A stretch of DNA of 64,000 bases. Source: Phymorhynchus buccinoides (Eukaryota; Mollusca; Gastropoda; Neogastropoda; Raphitomidae). Location: assembly GCA_017654935.2 (NCBI GenBank), contig CM065699.1, positions 195,432 to 259,431 of the forward strand. Reading direction: 5' to 3'. The notes beneath the pieces were generated by a model, which made no database searches, had not been told where the DNA came from, and saw nothing but the letters and a program-made list of their open reading frames with translations. Positions within the stretch are counted from its first letter, which is position 1; each line of letters starts with the position of its first letter. Below, piece by piece: positions 34,601 through 45,151 of this stretch. A program made the translations under genes and the position numbers.

Positions 34601-36650
34601 AACATAAAACCAAAACAACCCCAAACATCCCTCTCTACAACAGTGCTATCAAACCCTATCACATCAATGTCTGTACCTAATGTTTAACACACCAGAACAG
34701 TGCTATCAAACCCTATCACATCAATGTCTGTACCTAATGTTTAACACACCAGAACAGTGCTATCAAACCCTATCACATCAATGTCTGTACCTAATGTTTA
34801 ACACACCAGAACAATGCTATCAAACCCTATCATATCAATGTCTGTACCTAATGTTTAACACACCAGAACAATGCTATCAAACCCTATCACATCAATGTCT
34901 GTACCTAATGTTTAACACACCAGAACAGTGCTATCAAACCCTATCATATCAATGTCTGTACCTAATGTTTAACACACCAGAACAGTGCTATCAAACCCTA
35001 TCACATCAATGTCTGTACCTAATGTTTAACACACCAGTACAATGCTATCAAACCCTATCACATCAATGTCTGTATGTAATGTTTAACACACCAGAACAAT
35101 GCTATCAAACCCTATCATATCAATGTCTGTACCTAATGTTTAACACACCAGAACAGTGCTATCAAACCCTATCACATCAATGTCTGTACCTAATGTTTAA
35201 CACACCAGCACAATGCTATCAAACCCTATCACATCAATGTCTGTACCTAATGTTTAACACACCAGAACAGTACTATCAAACCCTACACATCAATGTCTGT
35301 ATGTAATGTTTAACACACAGAACAATGCTATCAAACCCTATCACATCAATGTCTGTACACACACAGAACAATGCTATCAAACCCACATCAATGTCTGTAA
35401 AAAAAAAAACAACCTTTTAAAAATTTTGTTTTTTTTTTTTTTTTAACACACCTGAACAGTGCTATCAAACCCTACACATCAATGTCACCTAATGTTTAAC
35501 ACACCAGAACAATGCTATCAAACCCTATCACATCAATGTCTGTACCTAATGTTTAACACACCAGAACAATGCTATCAAACCCTATCACATCAATGTCTGT
35601 ACCTAATGTTTAACACACCAGAACAGTGCTATCAAACCCTATCACATCAATGTCTGTACCTAATGTTTAACACACCAGAACAGTGCTATCAAACCCTATC
35701 ACATCAATGTCTGTACCTAATGTTTAACACACCAGTACAATGCTATCAAACCCTATCATATCAATGTCTGTACCTAATGTTTAACACACCAGAACAATGC
35801 TATCAAACCCTATCATATCAATGTCTGTACCTAATGTTTAACACACCAGAACAGTGCTATCAAACCCTATAACATCAATGTCTGTACCTAATGTTTAACA
35901 CACCAGAACAATGCTATCAAACCCTATCAAATCAATGTCTGTACCTAATGTTTAACACACCAGAACAATGCTATCAAACCCTATCAAATCAATGTCTGTA
36001 CCTAATGTTTAACACACCAGAACAGTGCTATCAAACCCTATCAGATCAATGTCTGTACCTAATGTTTAACACACCAGAACAATGCTATCAAACCCTATCA
36101 TATCAATGTCTGTACCTAATGTTTAACACACCAGAACAATGCTATCAAACCCTATCACATCAATGTCTGTACCTAATGTTTAACACACCAGAACAATGCT
36201 ATCAAACCCTATCACATCAATGTCTGTATGTAATGTTTAACACACCAGAACAATGCTATCAAACCCTATCACATCAATGTCTGTACGTAATGTTTAACAC
36301 ACCAGAACAATGCTATCAAACCCTATCAAATCAATGTCTGTACCTAATGTTTAACACACCAGAACAATGCTATCAAACCCTATCACATCAATGTCTGTAC
36401 CTAATGTTTAACACACCAGAACAGTGCTATCAAACCCTATCACATCAATGTCTGTACCTAATGTTTAACACACCAAGACAGTGCTATCAAACCCTATCAC
36501 ATCAATGTCTGTACCTAATGTTTAACACACCAAGACAGTGCTATCAAACCCTATCACATCAATGTCTGTATGTAATGTTTAACACACCTGAACAATGCTA
36601 TCAAACCCTATCACATCAATGTCTGTACCTAATGTTAAACACACCAATAA
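31630..36650. repeat. 57-bp satellite, about 88 copies, left arm
   Basis: The unit begins ATGTTTAACACACCAGAACA and has period 57. Main variants are CAGTGC/CAATGC, TCACATCA/TCATATCA and GTACCTA/GTACGTA/GTATGTA. Because 57 is divisible by three and one frame lacks stops, very long apparent proteins with a 19-residue repeat arise. They are not credible genes. Between 33300 and 35480 the array is disturbed by truncated units and fragments of foreign sequence. Confidence 0.96.
34050..34205 (-). other. Scrambled LINE-tail fragments inside the 57-bp satellite (left arm)
   Basis: Fragments GCGCTCTTTCTCACAT (34054), AATTATACAAGTAAAATA (about 34121) and TACTGCCATCGACATACCAA (about 34170) are reverse complements of parts of the LINE insertion at 55577-56370 in the other arm. 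Here they alternate with pieces of the 57-bp unit. This pattern suggests a hybrid consensus of inserted and uninserted sequences. Similar disturbance occurs at 34533-34640 and 35398-35450. Confidence 0.6.
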
Positions 36651-36744
36651 AGTCAACTGTTTGAGCCCAAACCAACAGAAAGATAACACAACAGACAACA
36701 CCACTGAATCAGCCTGACGTCAGATCAACAAACAGCTGACAGGT
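36651..36744. other. Short spacer after the satellite (left arm)
   Basis: Nothing is recognised. The spacer contains CTGACGTCAGATC and is mirrored at about 53607-53700. Confidence 0.4.
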
Positions 36745-37107
36745 CACAGGTCACAAGGCAATAGGCAATAGGTTCTTCATCATCATCACTAACACAGCTT
36801 TAACACAAACAGCTGACAGGTCACAGGACACATACGCTATTCACTAGGTTCTTCATCATCATCACTAACACAGCTTTAACACAAACAGCTGACAGGTCAC
36901 AGGACACATACGCTATTCACTAGGTTCTTCATCATCATCACTAACACAGCTTTAACACAAACAGCTGACAGGTCACAGGACACATACGCTATTCACTAGG
37001 TTCTTCATCATCATCACTAACACAGCTTTAACACAAACAGCTGACAGGTCACAGGACACATACGCTATTCACTAGGTTCTTCATCATCATCACTAACACA
37101 GCTTTAA
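36745..37107. repeat. 76-bp minisatellite, about 4.5 copies (left arm)
   Basis: AGCTGACAGGTCACAGGACA recurs at 36811 and 36887 with period 76. Each unit contains TTCATCATCATCACTAACAC and ends GCTTTAAC. The final TTTAA is where the MITE was inserted. Confidence 0.9.
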
Positions 37108-37334
37108 CTCCTTGACTGCCAGAGAAAATTAAAGAACAATTCATTGGGCAAATGAGGCCATGAAAAAGACAACTGATAGAGCCAATTTGGTAAAATGGTC
37201 TGGGGATATAACTCTCTGACTGTGTTAGAGCAAAAGCCAGCAAAACAGGGTTACTCCTCTTCATATGATGACGTCATCAGTGATGTCATCAAGTCAGTAA
37301 TAGGTGATACGCTATATGGCAGTCAAGGGGTTAA
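37104..37334. mobile_element. piggyBac-type MITE, TTAA target duplication (left arm)
   Basis: TTAA at 37104-37107 and 37331-37334 bracket 223 bp. The ends are inverted: CTCCTTGACTGCCA on the left and TGGCAGTCAAGGGG on the right (13 of 14 matching). TTAA duplication with short terminal inverted repeats starting C(C/T)C is the signature of piggyBac-like elements. The element has no transposase, so it is non-autonomous. The interior includes a second short palindromic area (ATGACGTCATCAGTGATGTC). It is also present in the mirror arm. Confidence 0.8.
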
Positions 37335-37810
37335 CACAGCCATCAACAATACAAGGAAGTTAGAACTGAAGCAGCACACGCTAAACATGTTCCTATTCAT
37401 CCTCATCCTCAACCTCAAAAGGGGTTAACACAGCCATCAACAATACAAGGAAGTTAGAACTGAAGCAGCACACGCTAAACATGTTCCTATTCATCCTCAT
37501 CCTCATCCTCAACCTCAAAAGGGGTTAACACAGCCATCAACAATACAAGGAAGTTAGAACTGAAGCAGCACACGCTAAACATGTTCCTATTCATCCTCAT
37601 CCTCATCCTCAACCTCAAAAGGGGTTAACACAGCCATCAACAATACAAGGAAGTTAGAACTGAAGCAGCACACGCTAAACATGTTCCTATTCATCCTCAT
37701 CCTCATCCTCAACCTCAAAAGGGGTTAACACAGCCATCAACAATACAAGGAAGTTAGAACTGAAGCAGCACACGCTAAACATGTTCCTATTCATCCTCAT
37801 CCTCATCCTC
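37327..37810. repeat. 94-100-bp minisatellite, five copies, starting on the MITE end (left arm)
   Basis: GGGGTTAACACAGCCATCAA recurs at 37327, 37421, 37521, 37621 and 37721. The first GGGG belongs to the MITE terminus and TTAA is its target duplication. Length differences come from the CCTCAT hexamer count. The last copy lacks the AACCTC segment. Confidence 0.9.
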
Positions 37811-38036
37811 AAAAGCAGAACTTCACCAAATGATTTCCTATCACATATATTTGAGGAGATAGCAGAGTAGACAATATTCATCATCACTACAATAAAACGT
37901 CATCACAAGAAGAATATTACTTATAAGTGAAGAACCCTAACACACCACTATTCACCATGATCATGATCAGAGCAGTCTTCGTCACCAGATCAACTGAATC
38001 CACACACAACACTGCTGGTCTCCGAATGATGAGCAC
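37811..38036. other. Spacer (left arm)
   Basis: Single-copy-looking sequence, mirrored at 52319-52530. No gene is recognised. Confidence 0.4.
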
Positions 38037-38291
38037 AATATCAGAAAGGAGAAGATGTGTGCAGCACAATATCAGAAAGGAGAAGATGTGTGCAGCACAA
38101 TATCAGAAAGGAGAAGATGTGTGCAGCACAATATCAGAAAGGAGAAGATGTCTGCAGCACAATATCAGAAAGGAGATGACTTGTCTGCAGCACAATATCA
38201 GAAAGGAGATGTGTGCAGCAAAATATCAGAAAGGAGAAGATGTGTGCAGCACAATATCAGAAGGAGAATATGTCTGCAAGCACGTTTTCTA

Positions 38292-39533
38292 GGACAAGTA
38301 CCCCCGGACACGTCACCCCATGGACAACTACCCGGCCCCCCGAGACAGTACCCCCTCGGAAAACATTATATATAGTAAAATTTTAAAAAAAGTGATTATT
38401 ATTAAAATATTTTATTTTAAATTTTATGGACTAATTTCTATATACAAGGCAATTACATACCAGGCAATTACATACAAGGCAAAATGTTCTTCATGTAATC
38501 TACATCTGTATGTTGTGTGCAATACTTTGTAGAAAGTCCAAGATAGGTCGGTTGCCATTGTCGGCCACAACACTATAACTAAGCGCTCAGTGATGGCCTT
38601 GCATTTGCCGCGTTGTGGTGGAGCCGCTTGTCCAGCTAGTGCATATATCTGGGTCATGATGACTTCGTTGAGGGATTGCTCACGTCGCAATACATCCACA
38701 AAATTACAAATACTAGGATGGTAGGCTCCCACATTAGACTGCATACGGCGATGCCAGCCTTCCACGTGATTGTTGGTGCGAGGAAGTCCTTCCTGCACTC
38801 TGTCTCGGGCGTTCCACATGGCATGAGCGAAGGGGGGTGCTCGTCGACCACAGCGCAGCTGTCGACCAATGTATGTGTCCTCAAGATAGTCCACACCAGG
38901 TACAGCTTCATCAGGCATAGAGTCAGTCAGGTCATCAAATGACTCTACCACATCGTCCAGTGTGACGAAACCAAGAGCAGTCATCATGCGGATCTTGAGG
39001 CTAAGGTCGGCATTGGTGTGGTACAGTTCCTGCAGTCCAACACTCTGGATTTTGCGGTAGACAGCTTGTGAGAGATGGTAGAAGCAACCTTGTATGGTTG
39101 CATTAGGGAAAACCTCGGCCAGTGCATTCATGGAAGCTAATTCAAAGTCTATTATGATGGATCGTGGTTGTAGATCTGGGTTAAGTCTACGAAGTTCACG
39201 TAGCGTAGAAGTGTAACATACGTCACTTGCTGCTTGTTGCGTAGGAGAGCGTAGACACAGGGAACCATGTGGTTGTTGGTGAGTGCGTGAATGGTAAAGA
39301 GCTGGTAGAAGACACCTGGTACAACCTTGAATGTTCCATCACAAAACCAGTCCAAGGATGTCTCGAGGATTGCTACTCATTTTCAGTGAGCAGTGTTATA
39401 TGGTTTTAATAATAATAAACAATAATAAGCACTTTTTTATTTCACTATATATGTTTTCCGGGGGGTACTTGTCTGGGGTGTACTTGTCCAGGGGGTGACT
39501 GTCCGAGGGTACTTGTCCGGGGAGTGCTTGTCC
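38292..39533 (-). mobile_element. MULE (Mutator-like) DNA transposon remnant with long TIRs (left arm)
   Basis: About 1.24 kb is bounded by inverted ends of roughly 80-90 bp. The left end reads GGACAAGTACCCCCGGACA... and the right end, reversed, GGACAAGCACTCCCCGGACA.... The ends are built of repeated GGACAAGTACCCC-like modules, followed inward by GGAAAACAT(TA)n. They enclose a broken MULE transposase on the minus strand. No clear 9-bp target duplication is seen. The size is well below that of complete Mutator-like elements, and only one truncated coding region is present, so the copy is an internal-deletion derivative. Confidence 0.78.
38424..39355 (-). pseudogene. MULE transposase pseudogene (left arm)
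   Basis: The N-terminal piece (39355 down to about 39205) reads DWFCDGTFKVVPGVFYQLFT and HALTNNHMVPCVYALL, the start of the MULE catalytic domain with its DGTF aspartate. After a frameshift near 39195-39215 the frame continues as SIIIDFELASMNALAEVFPN, GCFYHLSQAVYRKIQ, GLPRTNNHVEGWHRRMQS. DFE is likely the second acidic motif, and NNHVEGWHRR is the conserved C-terminal region. The left-arm copy has a further 2-bp insertion near 38570, which changes the C-terminus relative to the right arm. FLYWCH or other N-terminal DNA-binding parts are missing. Confidence 0.8.
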
Positions 39534-39930
39534 CGATACCCTGAAGCACAATATCAGAAAGGAGAAGATGTGTGCAGCACAATATCAGAAAGGAGATGTG
39601 TGCAGCACAATATCAGAAAGGAGATGTGTGCAGCACAATATCAGAAAGGAGAAGATGTGTGCAGCACAATATCAGAAAGGAGATGACTTGTCTGCAGCAC
39701 AATATCAGAAAGGAGAAGATGTGTGCAGCACAATATCAGAAAGGAGATGTGTGCAGCACAATATCAGAAAGGAGAAGATGTGTGCAGCACAATATCAGAA
39801 AGGAGAAGATGTGTGCAGCACAATATCAGAAAGGAGATGTCTGCAGCACAATATCAGAAAGGAGAAGATGTGTGCAGCACAATATCAGAAAGGAGATGTC
39901 TGCAGCACAATATCAGAAAGGAGAAGATGT

Positions 39931-40129
39931 GTGGCTGCGAGTTGGGATTCAGAATCAGCGGCGTGGGAGTAACACCACTGTATGGCCCAGAATAAGGCGA
40001 CAGCAAAAAAATAAATAAAAAATGTCTGACACTTGTGCAGTTTGCAAAAAAAAACAAGAGATGGATGTCGGTTCACAATGTCCAAAACCTTCCGTTGTTT
40101 CGTGAGAGCGATAGAAGACGGATGTCAGT
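39931..40129. other. 3' flank of gene A (left arm)
   Basis: Low-copy sequence, mirrored at 50230-50425. No clear polyadenylation signal is found on the gene strand within this interval. Confidence 0.4.
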
Positions 40130-40350
40130 CTAACCGAAACTTCCAAAGCTTCCAAAACTTCCGCAACTTCCAAAGCTGCTGAGGGAGCTCCAACTGCCAC
40201 CCATGCCCCAGCCCATCATGCCTCCTCCCATCATGCCTCCTCCCATCATGCCTCCTCCCATCATGCCTCCTCCCATCATGCCTCCACCCATCATGCCTCC
40301 TCCCATCATCCTCGACATGCCATAGCCCATGGCAGCTCCTCCAATGAGAC
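40130..40350 (-). CDS. Gene A terminal exon, left-arm copy: GLIGGAAMGYG-(MMGGG)n-GSFG peptide
   Basis: This is a putative terminal exon of 221 bp (2 + 73 codons). The stop is at 40130-40132. The start at 40350 is set by TGTCCACAG|GTCTCATT on the minus strand. The peptide starts GLIGGAAMGYGMSRM, passes through six MMGGG repeats, and ends GWGMGGSWSSLSSFGSCGS followed by FGSFGSFG. The frame entered from the acceptor (phase 1) is the same as in gene B, and the last roughly 28 residues are nearly identical to gene B. The family and function are not recognised. The composition suggests a flexible or self-associating structural tail, which is inference only. Confidence 0.52.
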
Positions 40351-41945
40351 CTGTGGACACATCATCATGATCATTGTCGCCATCAAAATCATCATCATCA
40401 TCACCACCAACATCATCAGCATCATTTTCATCATCATCTTCACTGCCATCATCTTCAGCATCATCATCACCAACATCATCATCAGGCCTCCTCCCATCAT
40501 CCTCGACATGCCATAGCCCATGGCAGCTCCTCCAATGAGACCTGTGGCCATCCATCATCATCGTCATCCATCATTCATCATCGTCATCATCATCGTCATC
40601 ATCACCGCCATTTTCATCATCATCATCATCATCGTCAACATCACCCGCCATCATCATCAAATCAACATCAACCTCATCATCATCATCATCACCATCACCG
40701 CCATCATCACCATCACCATCATCAACAATCATCATCAACATCACCATCATCATCACTATCATTCGTCACAATCATCATCACCATCATCATCACCAGCATC
40801 ATCACCATCACTAATCATGCCTCCCCCCATCATCCTCGACATGCCACAGCCCATGGCAGCTCCTCCAATGAGACCTGTGGACACATCATCATCATCATCG
40901 TCATCCCTAAAAATCATTCATCATCATCATCGTCATCATCATCACACCATCAACATAATGACCTCCCCCATAATCCTCGACATGCCACAGCCCATGGCAG
41001 CTCCTCCAATGAGACCTGTGGACACATCATCATCGTCATCGTCATCATCATCATCATCATTGTCATTCATCATCATCATCATCATCACCGCCATCATCAC
41101 CTCATCATCATCATCATTCATCACCATCATGACCATCCTCACCATCATCACTCTCATCATTATCATCATCATCACCAGCATCATCATGCCTCCCCCCCAT
41201 CATCCTCGACATGCCACAGCCCATGGCAGCTCCTCCAATGAGACCTGTGGACCCAAGCCGCTCCTCATCATCATCGTCATCATCAGAACCACCACCATCA
41301 TCATCACCATCATCATCATCATCATCATCTTCATTCCTCATCACTGTCTCATCATCATCATCCACATCATCATCGTCATCATTAATCATAATCATCATCA
41401 TCATTGTCATCATCATCATCATCATCATCATCACCACCATTGTTGTTATCATCATTGTTACCATCATCATAATTGTCGTTGTCATCATCATAATCATTGT
41501 TTGTCATCATCATCATCATTGTCATCACCATCATCATCATCATCATCATCATCATCATAATCATTCTTATCAGTATCATCATCATCATCATCATCATTGT
41601 CACCATCATCGTCATTGTCATCATCATCATAATCATCATTATCATCATCATCATGATCATCAATATCATGTCATCATCATTGGCCTCATCATTGGCATCA
41701 TAATCATCATTGTCATCGTCAACATCATTGTCATCATAATCATCACTATAATTATCAGCATCATCATCATTGTCATTCATTATCATGTGATCATAATAAT
41801 TGTGCATCATAATCATCATCATAATCATAAACATCATGCCCCTCCCAGTCAATGCTCGGCATGCCAGAGCCCATGGCAGCCTCCTCCGTTAGCAGTTGAC
41901 ATCATCATTGTCAACATCATCATAATCACAATCATCATCATCTTT
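40351..41945 (-). repeat. Gene A exon-like copies in (CAT/ATG)n microsatellite, left arm
   Basis: Upstream of the terminal exon are five exon-like copies, at about 40490-40550, 40820-40885, 40965-41027, 41190-41250 and 41845-41900. Each reads GTCTCATTGGAGGAGCTGCC-type sequence on the minus strand, most with CCACAG in front. They are separated by long imperfect (ATG)n/(GAT)n. The outermost copy (CATGCCAGAGCCCATGGCAG) is degraded. The microsatellite yields meaningless runs of Met, Asp, His, Ser and Ile in the six frames. Confidence 0.65.
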
Positions 41946-41964
41946 TCACACACACATCACACAC

Positions 41965-42310
41965 AACCTTTTTCTATTGCATGTTCTGTTGTGATGGCAA
42001 ACTTTGTTAACAGAAGGTGTTCACAACGTTGTGCTGGCAAACTTTGTTAACAGAAGGTGTTCACAACCTTTTTCTATTGCATGTTTTGTGGGGATGGCAA
42101 ACTTTGTTAACAGAAGGTGTTCACAACATTATCTATTGCATGTTCTGTTGTGATGGCAAACTTTGTTAACAGAAGGTGTTCACAACCTTTTTCTATTGCA
42201 TGTTTTGTGGGGATGGCAAACTTTGTTAACAGAAGGTGTTCACAACCTTTTTCTATTGCATGTTTTGTGGGGATGGCAAACTTTGTTAACAGAAGGTGTT
42301 CACAACCTTT
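41965..42310. repeat. About 60-bp minisatellite, six copies (left arm)
   Basis: The unit contains TTCTATTGCATGTTCTGTTG and GGCAAACTTTGTTAACAGAA. One copy is shortened (42015-42060). Subtypes GTTCTGTTGTGATGG and GTTTTGTGGGGATGG alternate. Confidence 0.9.
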
Positions 42311-43610
42311 GGCTTGCTCTGTGGGCATGGTGTGAGTCAGAGAGGGCTTTCCATGTGAGAAGAAAGCTGTTTATTAACACAACGGTTCACCAAAGTCTCT
42401 CTCAGTCTACTGTACAACCGACTTGCTCTGTGGGCATGGTGTGAGTCAGAGAGGGTTTTCCAAGTGAGAAGAAAGTTGTTAATTAACACAACGGTTCACC
42501 AAAGTCTCTCTCAGTCTACTGTACAACCGGCTTAAAAGCTGTTTATGAACACAACGGTTCACCAAAGTCTCTCTCAGTCTACTGTACAACCGGCTTGAAA
42601 GTTGTTTATTAACACAACAGTTCACCAAAGTCTCTCTCAGTCTACTGTACAACCGGCTTGAAAGCTGTTTATAAACACAACGGTTCACCAAAGTCTCTCT
42701 CAGTCTACTGTACAACCGGCTTGAAAGATGTTTATTAACACAACGGTTCACCAAAGTCTCTCTCAGTCTACTGTACAACCGACTTGCTCTGTGGGCATGG
42801 TGTGAGTCAGAGAGGGCTTTCCATGTGAGAAGAAAGCTGTTTATTAACACAACGGTTCACCAAAGTCTCTCTCAGTCTACTGTACAACCGGCTTGAAAGA
42901 TGTTTATTAACACAACGGTTCACCAAAGTCTCTCTCAGTCTACTGTACAACCGGCTTGAAAGATGTTTATTAACACAACGGTTCACCAAAGTCTCTCTCA
43001 GTCTACTGTACAACCGGCTTGAAAGATGTTTATTAACACAACGGTTCACCAAAGTCTCTCTCAGTCTACTGTACAACCGGCTTGAAAGATGTTTATTAAC
43101 ACAACGGTTCACCAAAGTCTCTCTCAGTCTACTGTACAACCGACTTGAAAGATGTGGGCATGGTGTGACGGTTCACCAGAGTCTCTTTCAGTCAAGTGTA
43201 GAACCGGCTTGAAAGATGTTAATTAACACAACGGTTCACCAAAGTCTCTCTCAGTCTACTGTACAACCGGCTTGAAAGCTGTTTATGAACACAACGGTTC
43301 ACCAAAGTCTCTCTCAGTCTACTGTACAACCGGCTTGAAAGATGTTTATTAACACAACGGTTCACCAAAGTCTCTCTCAGTCTACTGTACAACCGGCTTG
43401 AAAGATGTTTATTAACACAACGGTTCACCAAAGTCTCTCTCAGTCTACTGTACAACCGGCTTGAAAGCTGTTTATAAACACAACGGTTCACCAAAGTCTC
43501 TCTCAGTCTACTGTACAACCGGCTTAAAAGCTGTTTATGAACACAACGGTTCACCAGTCTCTCTCAGTCTACTGTATAACCGGCTGTTGAAAGCTGTTTA
43601 TGAACACAAT
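42311..43610. repeat. 63-bp minisatellite, about 19 copies with interspersed linker (left arm)
   Basis: The unit reads CGGTTCACCAAAGTCTCTCT, CAGTCTACTGTACAACCGGC, then TTGAAAGATGTTTATTAACACAA (or GCTG and TTTATAA variants). A linker, GTGGGCATGGTGTGAGTCAG, interrupts at about 42318, 42432 and 42791. Stop-free frames on the minus strand follow from the 63-bp period. Confidence 0.93.
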
Positions 43611-44029
43611 GCCGCCATTAGCTTTGAGCACCATGCACCCACAGCTAGCTCCTGTTCCGTGTAGATGGCGCAGTTCAGCACTTTTCTGATTTTTCATCTG
43701 ATAGCTAAACAAACACTAACAATAAAGAGTTTGGTATCAACAGAAAAGAGCAAACACTGAACTAAAAATAGCTAAACAAACACTACAACAAACAAACAAG
43801 TTACACAAGTGCAAAGTGACGTTATTTTATTCACAAGAGACAAAAGAAAACTAATGAATATTTCGGCGAATGCGCCTTTTCTCAACACAGACAACCAATT
43901 AAACAGCAAACATCAAATATAGCAAAAGGAGCCGCATAGCGCATAGCGCATCAAACCCATGTCTGACCCCAAAGTTGGGTTGCCCCACCCTGGCACTGAG
44001 GGGTGAGGGGGGAAACGGAAGTTCTCCAA
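43611..44029. other. Low-copy spacer (left arm)
   Basis: No gene is seen. A segment around TAGCTAAACAAACACTA is partly duplicated (43701 and 43769). The stretch has a mirrored partner at 46262-46690 with several substitutions and indels. Confidence 0.5.
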
Positions 44030-45147
44030 GAAAAAAAACCCTAGTCAGACACACTTGTCTATGACACGAGAAACGAAACCCCTAGTCAGACACACTTGTC
44101 TATGACATGAGAAAGAAACCCCCGTCAGACACACTTGTCTATGACACGAGAAAGAAACCCCCGTCAGACACACTTGTCTATGACATGAGAAAGAAAAAAC
44201 CCCCGTCAGACACAATTGTCTGAACGAGAAAAAAACACCTAGTCAGACACACTTGTCTATGACACGAGAAAGAAACCCCCGTCAGACACACTTGTCTATG
44301 ACACGAGAAAGAAACCCCCGTCAGACACACTTGTCTATGACATGAGAAAGAAACCCCCGTCAGACACACTTGTCTATGACACGAGAAAGAAACCCCCGTC
44401 AGACACACTTGTCTATGACACGAGAAAGAAACCCCCGTCAGACACACTTGTCTATGACACGAGAAAGAAACCCCCGTCAGACACACTTGTCTATGACACG
44501 AGAAAGAAACCCCCGTCAGACACACTTGTCTATGACAGGAGATAAGAACCCCCGGTCAGACACACTTGTCTATGACACGAGAAAGAAACCCCCGTCAGAC
44601 ACACTTGTCTATGACACGAGAAAGAAACCCCCGTCAGACACACTTGTCTATGACAGGAGAAAGAACCCCCCGTCAGACACACTTGTCTATGACACGAGAA
44701 AGAAACCCCCGTCAGACACACTTGTCTATGACATGAGAAAGAAACCCCCGTCAGACACACTTGTCTATGACACGAGAAAGAAACCCCCGTCAGACACACT
44801 TGTCTATGACATGAGAAAGAAACCCCCGTCAGACACACTTGTCTATGACACGAGAAAGAAACCCCCGTCAGACACACTTGTCTATGACACGAGAAAGAAA
44901 CCCCCGTCAGACACACTTGTCTATGACATGAGAAAGAAACCCCCGTCAGACACACTTGTCTATGACACGAGAAAGAAACCCCCGTCAGACACACTTGTCT
45001 ATGACACGAGAAAGAAACCCCCGTCAGACACACTTGTCTATGACATGAGAAAGAAACCCCCGTCAGACACACTTGTCTATGACACGAGAAAGAAACCCCC
45101 GTCAGACACACTTGTCTATGACACGAGAAAGAAACCCCCGTCAGACA
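44030..45147. repeat. 39-bp minisatellite, about 28 copies, up to palindrome centre (left arm)
   Basis: The unit is GACACGAGAAAGAAACCCCC plus GTCAGACACACTTGTCTAT. Outer units (44030-44240) are irregular and inner ones nearly identical, alternating CACGAG and CATGAG. Stop-free frames on both strands result from the 39-bp period. Confidence 0.95.
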
Positions 45148-45151
45148 CACT
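45148..45151. other. Centre of the giant inverted repeat (4-bp spacer)
   Basis: GTCAGACA, then CACT, then TGTCTGAC. The arms are perfectly complementary on both sides of the CACT. The normal 39-bp unit already contains GACA-CACT-TGTC, so the switch of orientation sits exactly on the unit's own 4-bp-stem micro-hairpin. Confidence 0.92.

Larger units (their letters stand above)
38037..39930. repeat. 31/28-bp minisatellite, split by the MULE (left arm)
   Basis: The unit is GCACAATATCAGAAAGGAGA plus AGATGTGTGCA (31 bp), with a 28-bp subtype lacking AGA. Two blocks, 38037-38290 and 39541-39930, flank the transposon at 38292-39533. This shows insertion into a pre-existing array. Confidence 0.93.
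27004..45147. repeat. Left arm of the giant inverted repeat (about 18.1 kb visible)
   Basis: Every element in this interval recurs in reverse order and orientation at 45152-64000. Matched landmarks include the AGTAAAAGTAAATTC variant (27023 versus about 63966), the telomere-like motif, both terminal exons, the TTAA-flanked MITE, the MULE and the 39-bp array. Position 27004 is the partner of the last base of the window, so the true outer boundary is not seen. Confidence 0.93.

Noticed and set aside
31778..36664. Long open frames with a 19-residue repeat (MFNTPEQCYQTLSHQCLYL-like), also at 53834-59238 on the minus strand
   Set aside because: The 57-bp unit is divisible by three and one frame lacks stops, so length is automatic. 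Frames break wherever a unit has an indel, there is no signal or unique end, and variants include non-synonymous changes as freely as synonymous ones.
40520..42050. Apparent Ser/His/Ile- or Met/Asp-rich proteins, also at 48527-49882
   Set aside because: These are translations of (CAT)n/(ATG)n microsatellite between the gene A exon copies.
42479..43554. Open frames with SRLYSRLRETLVNRCVNKHL repeat, also 46736-47849
   Set aside because: These come from the 63-bp period of the minisatellite. No other coding sign is present.
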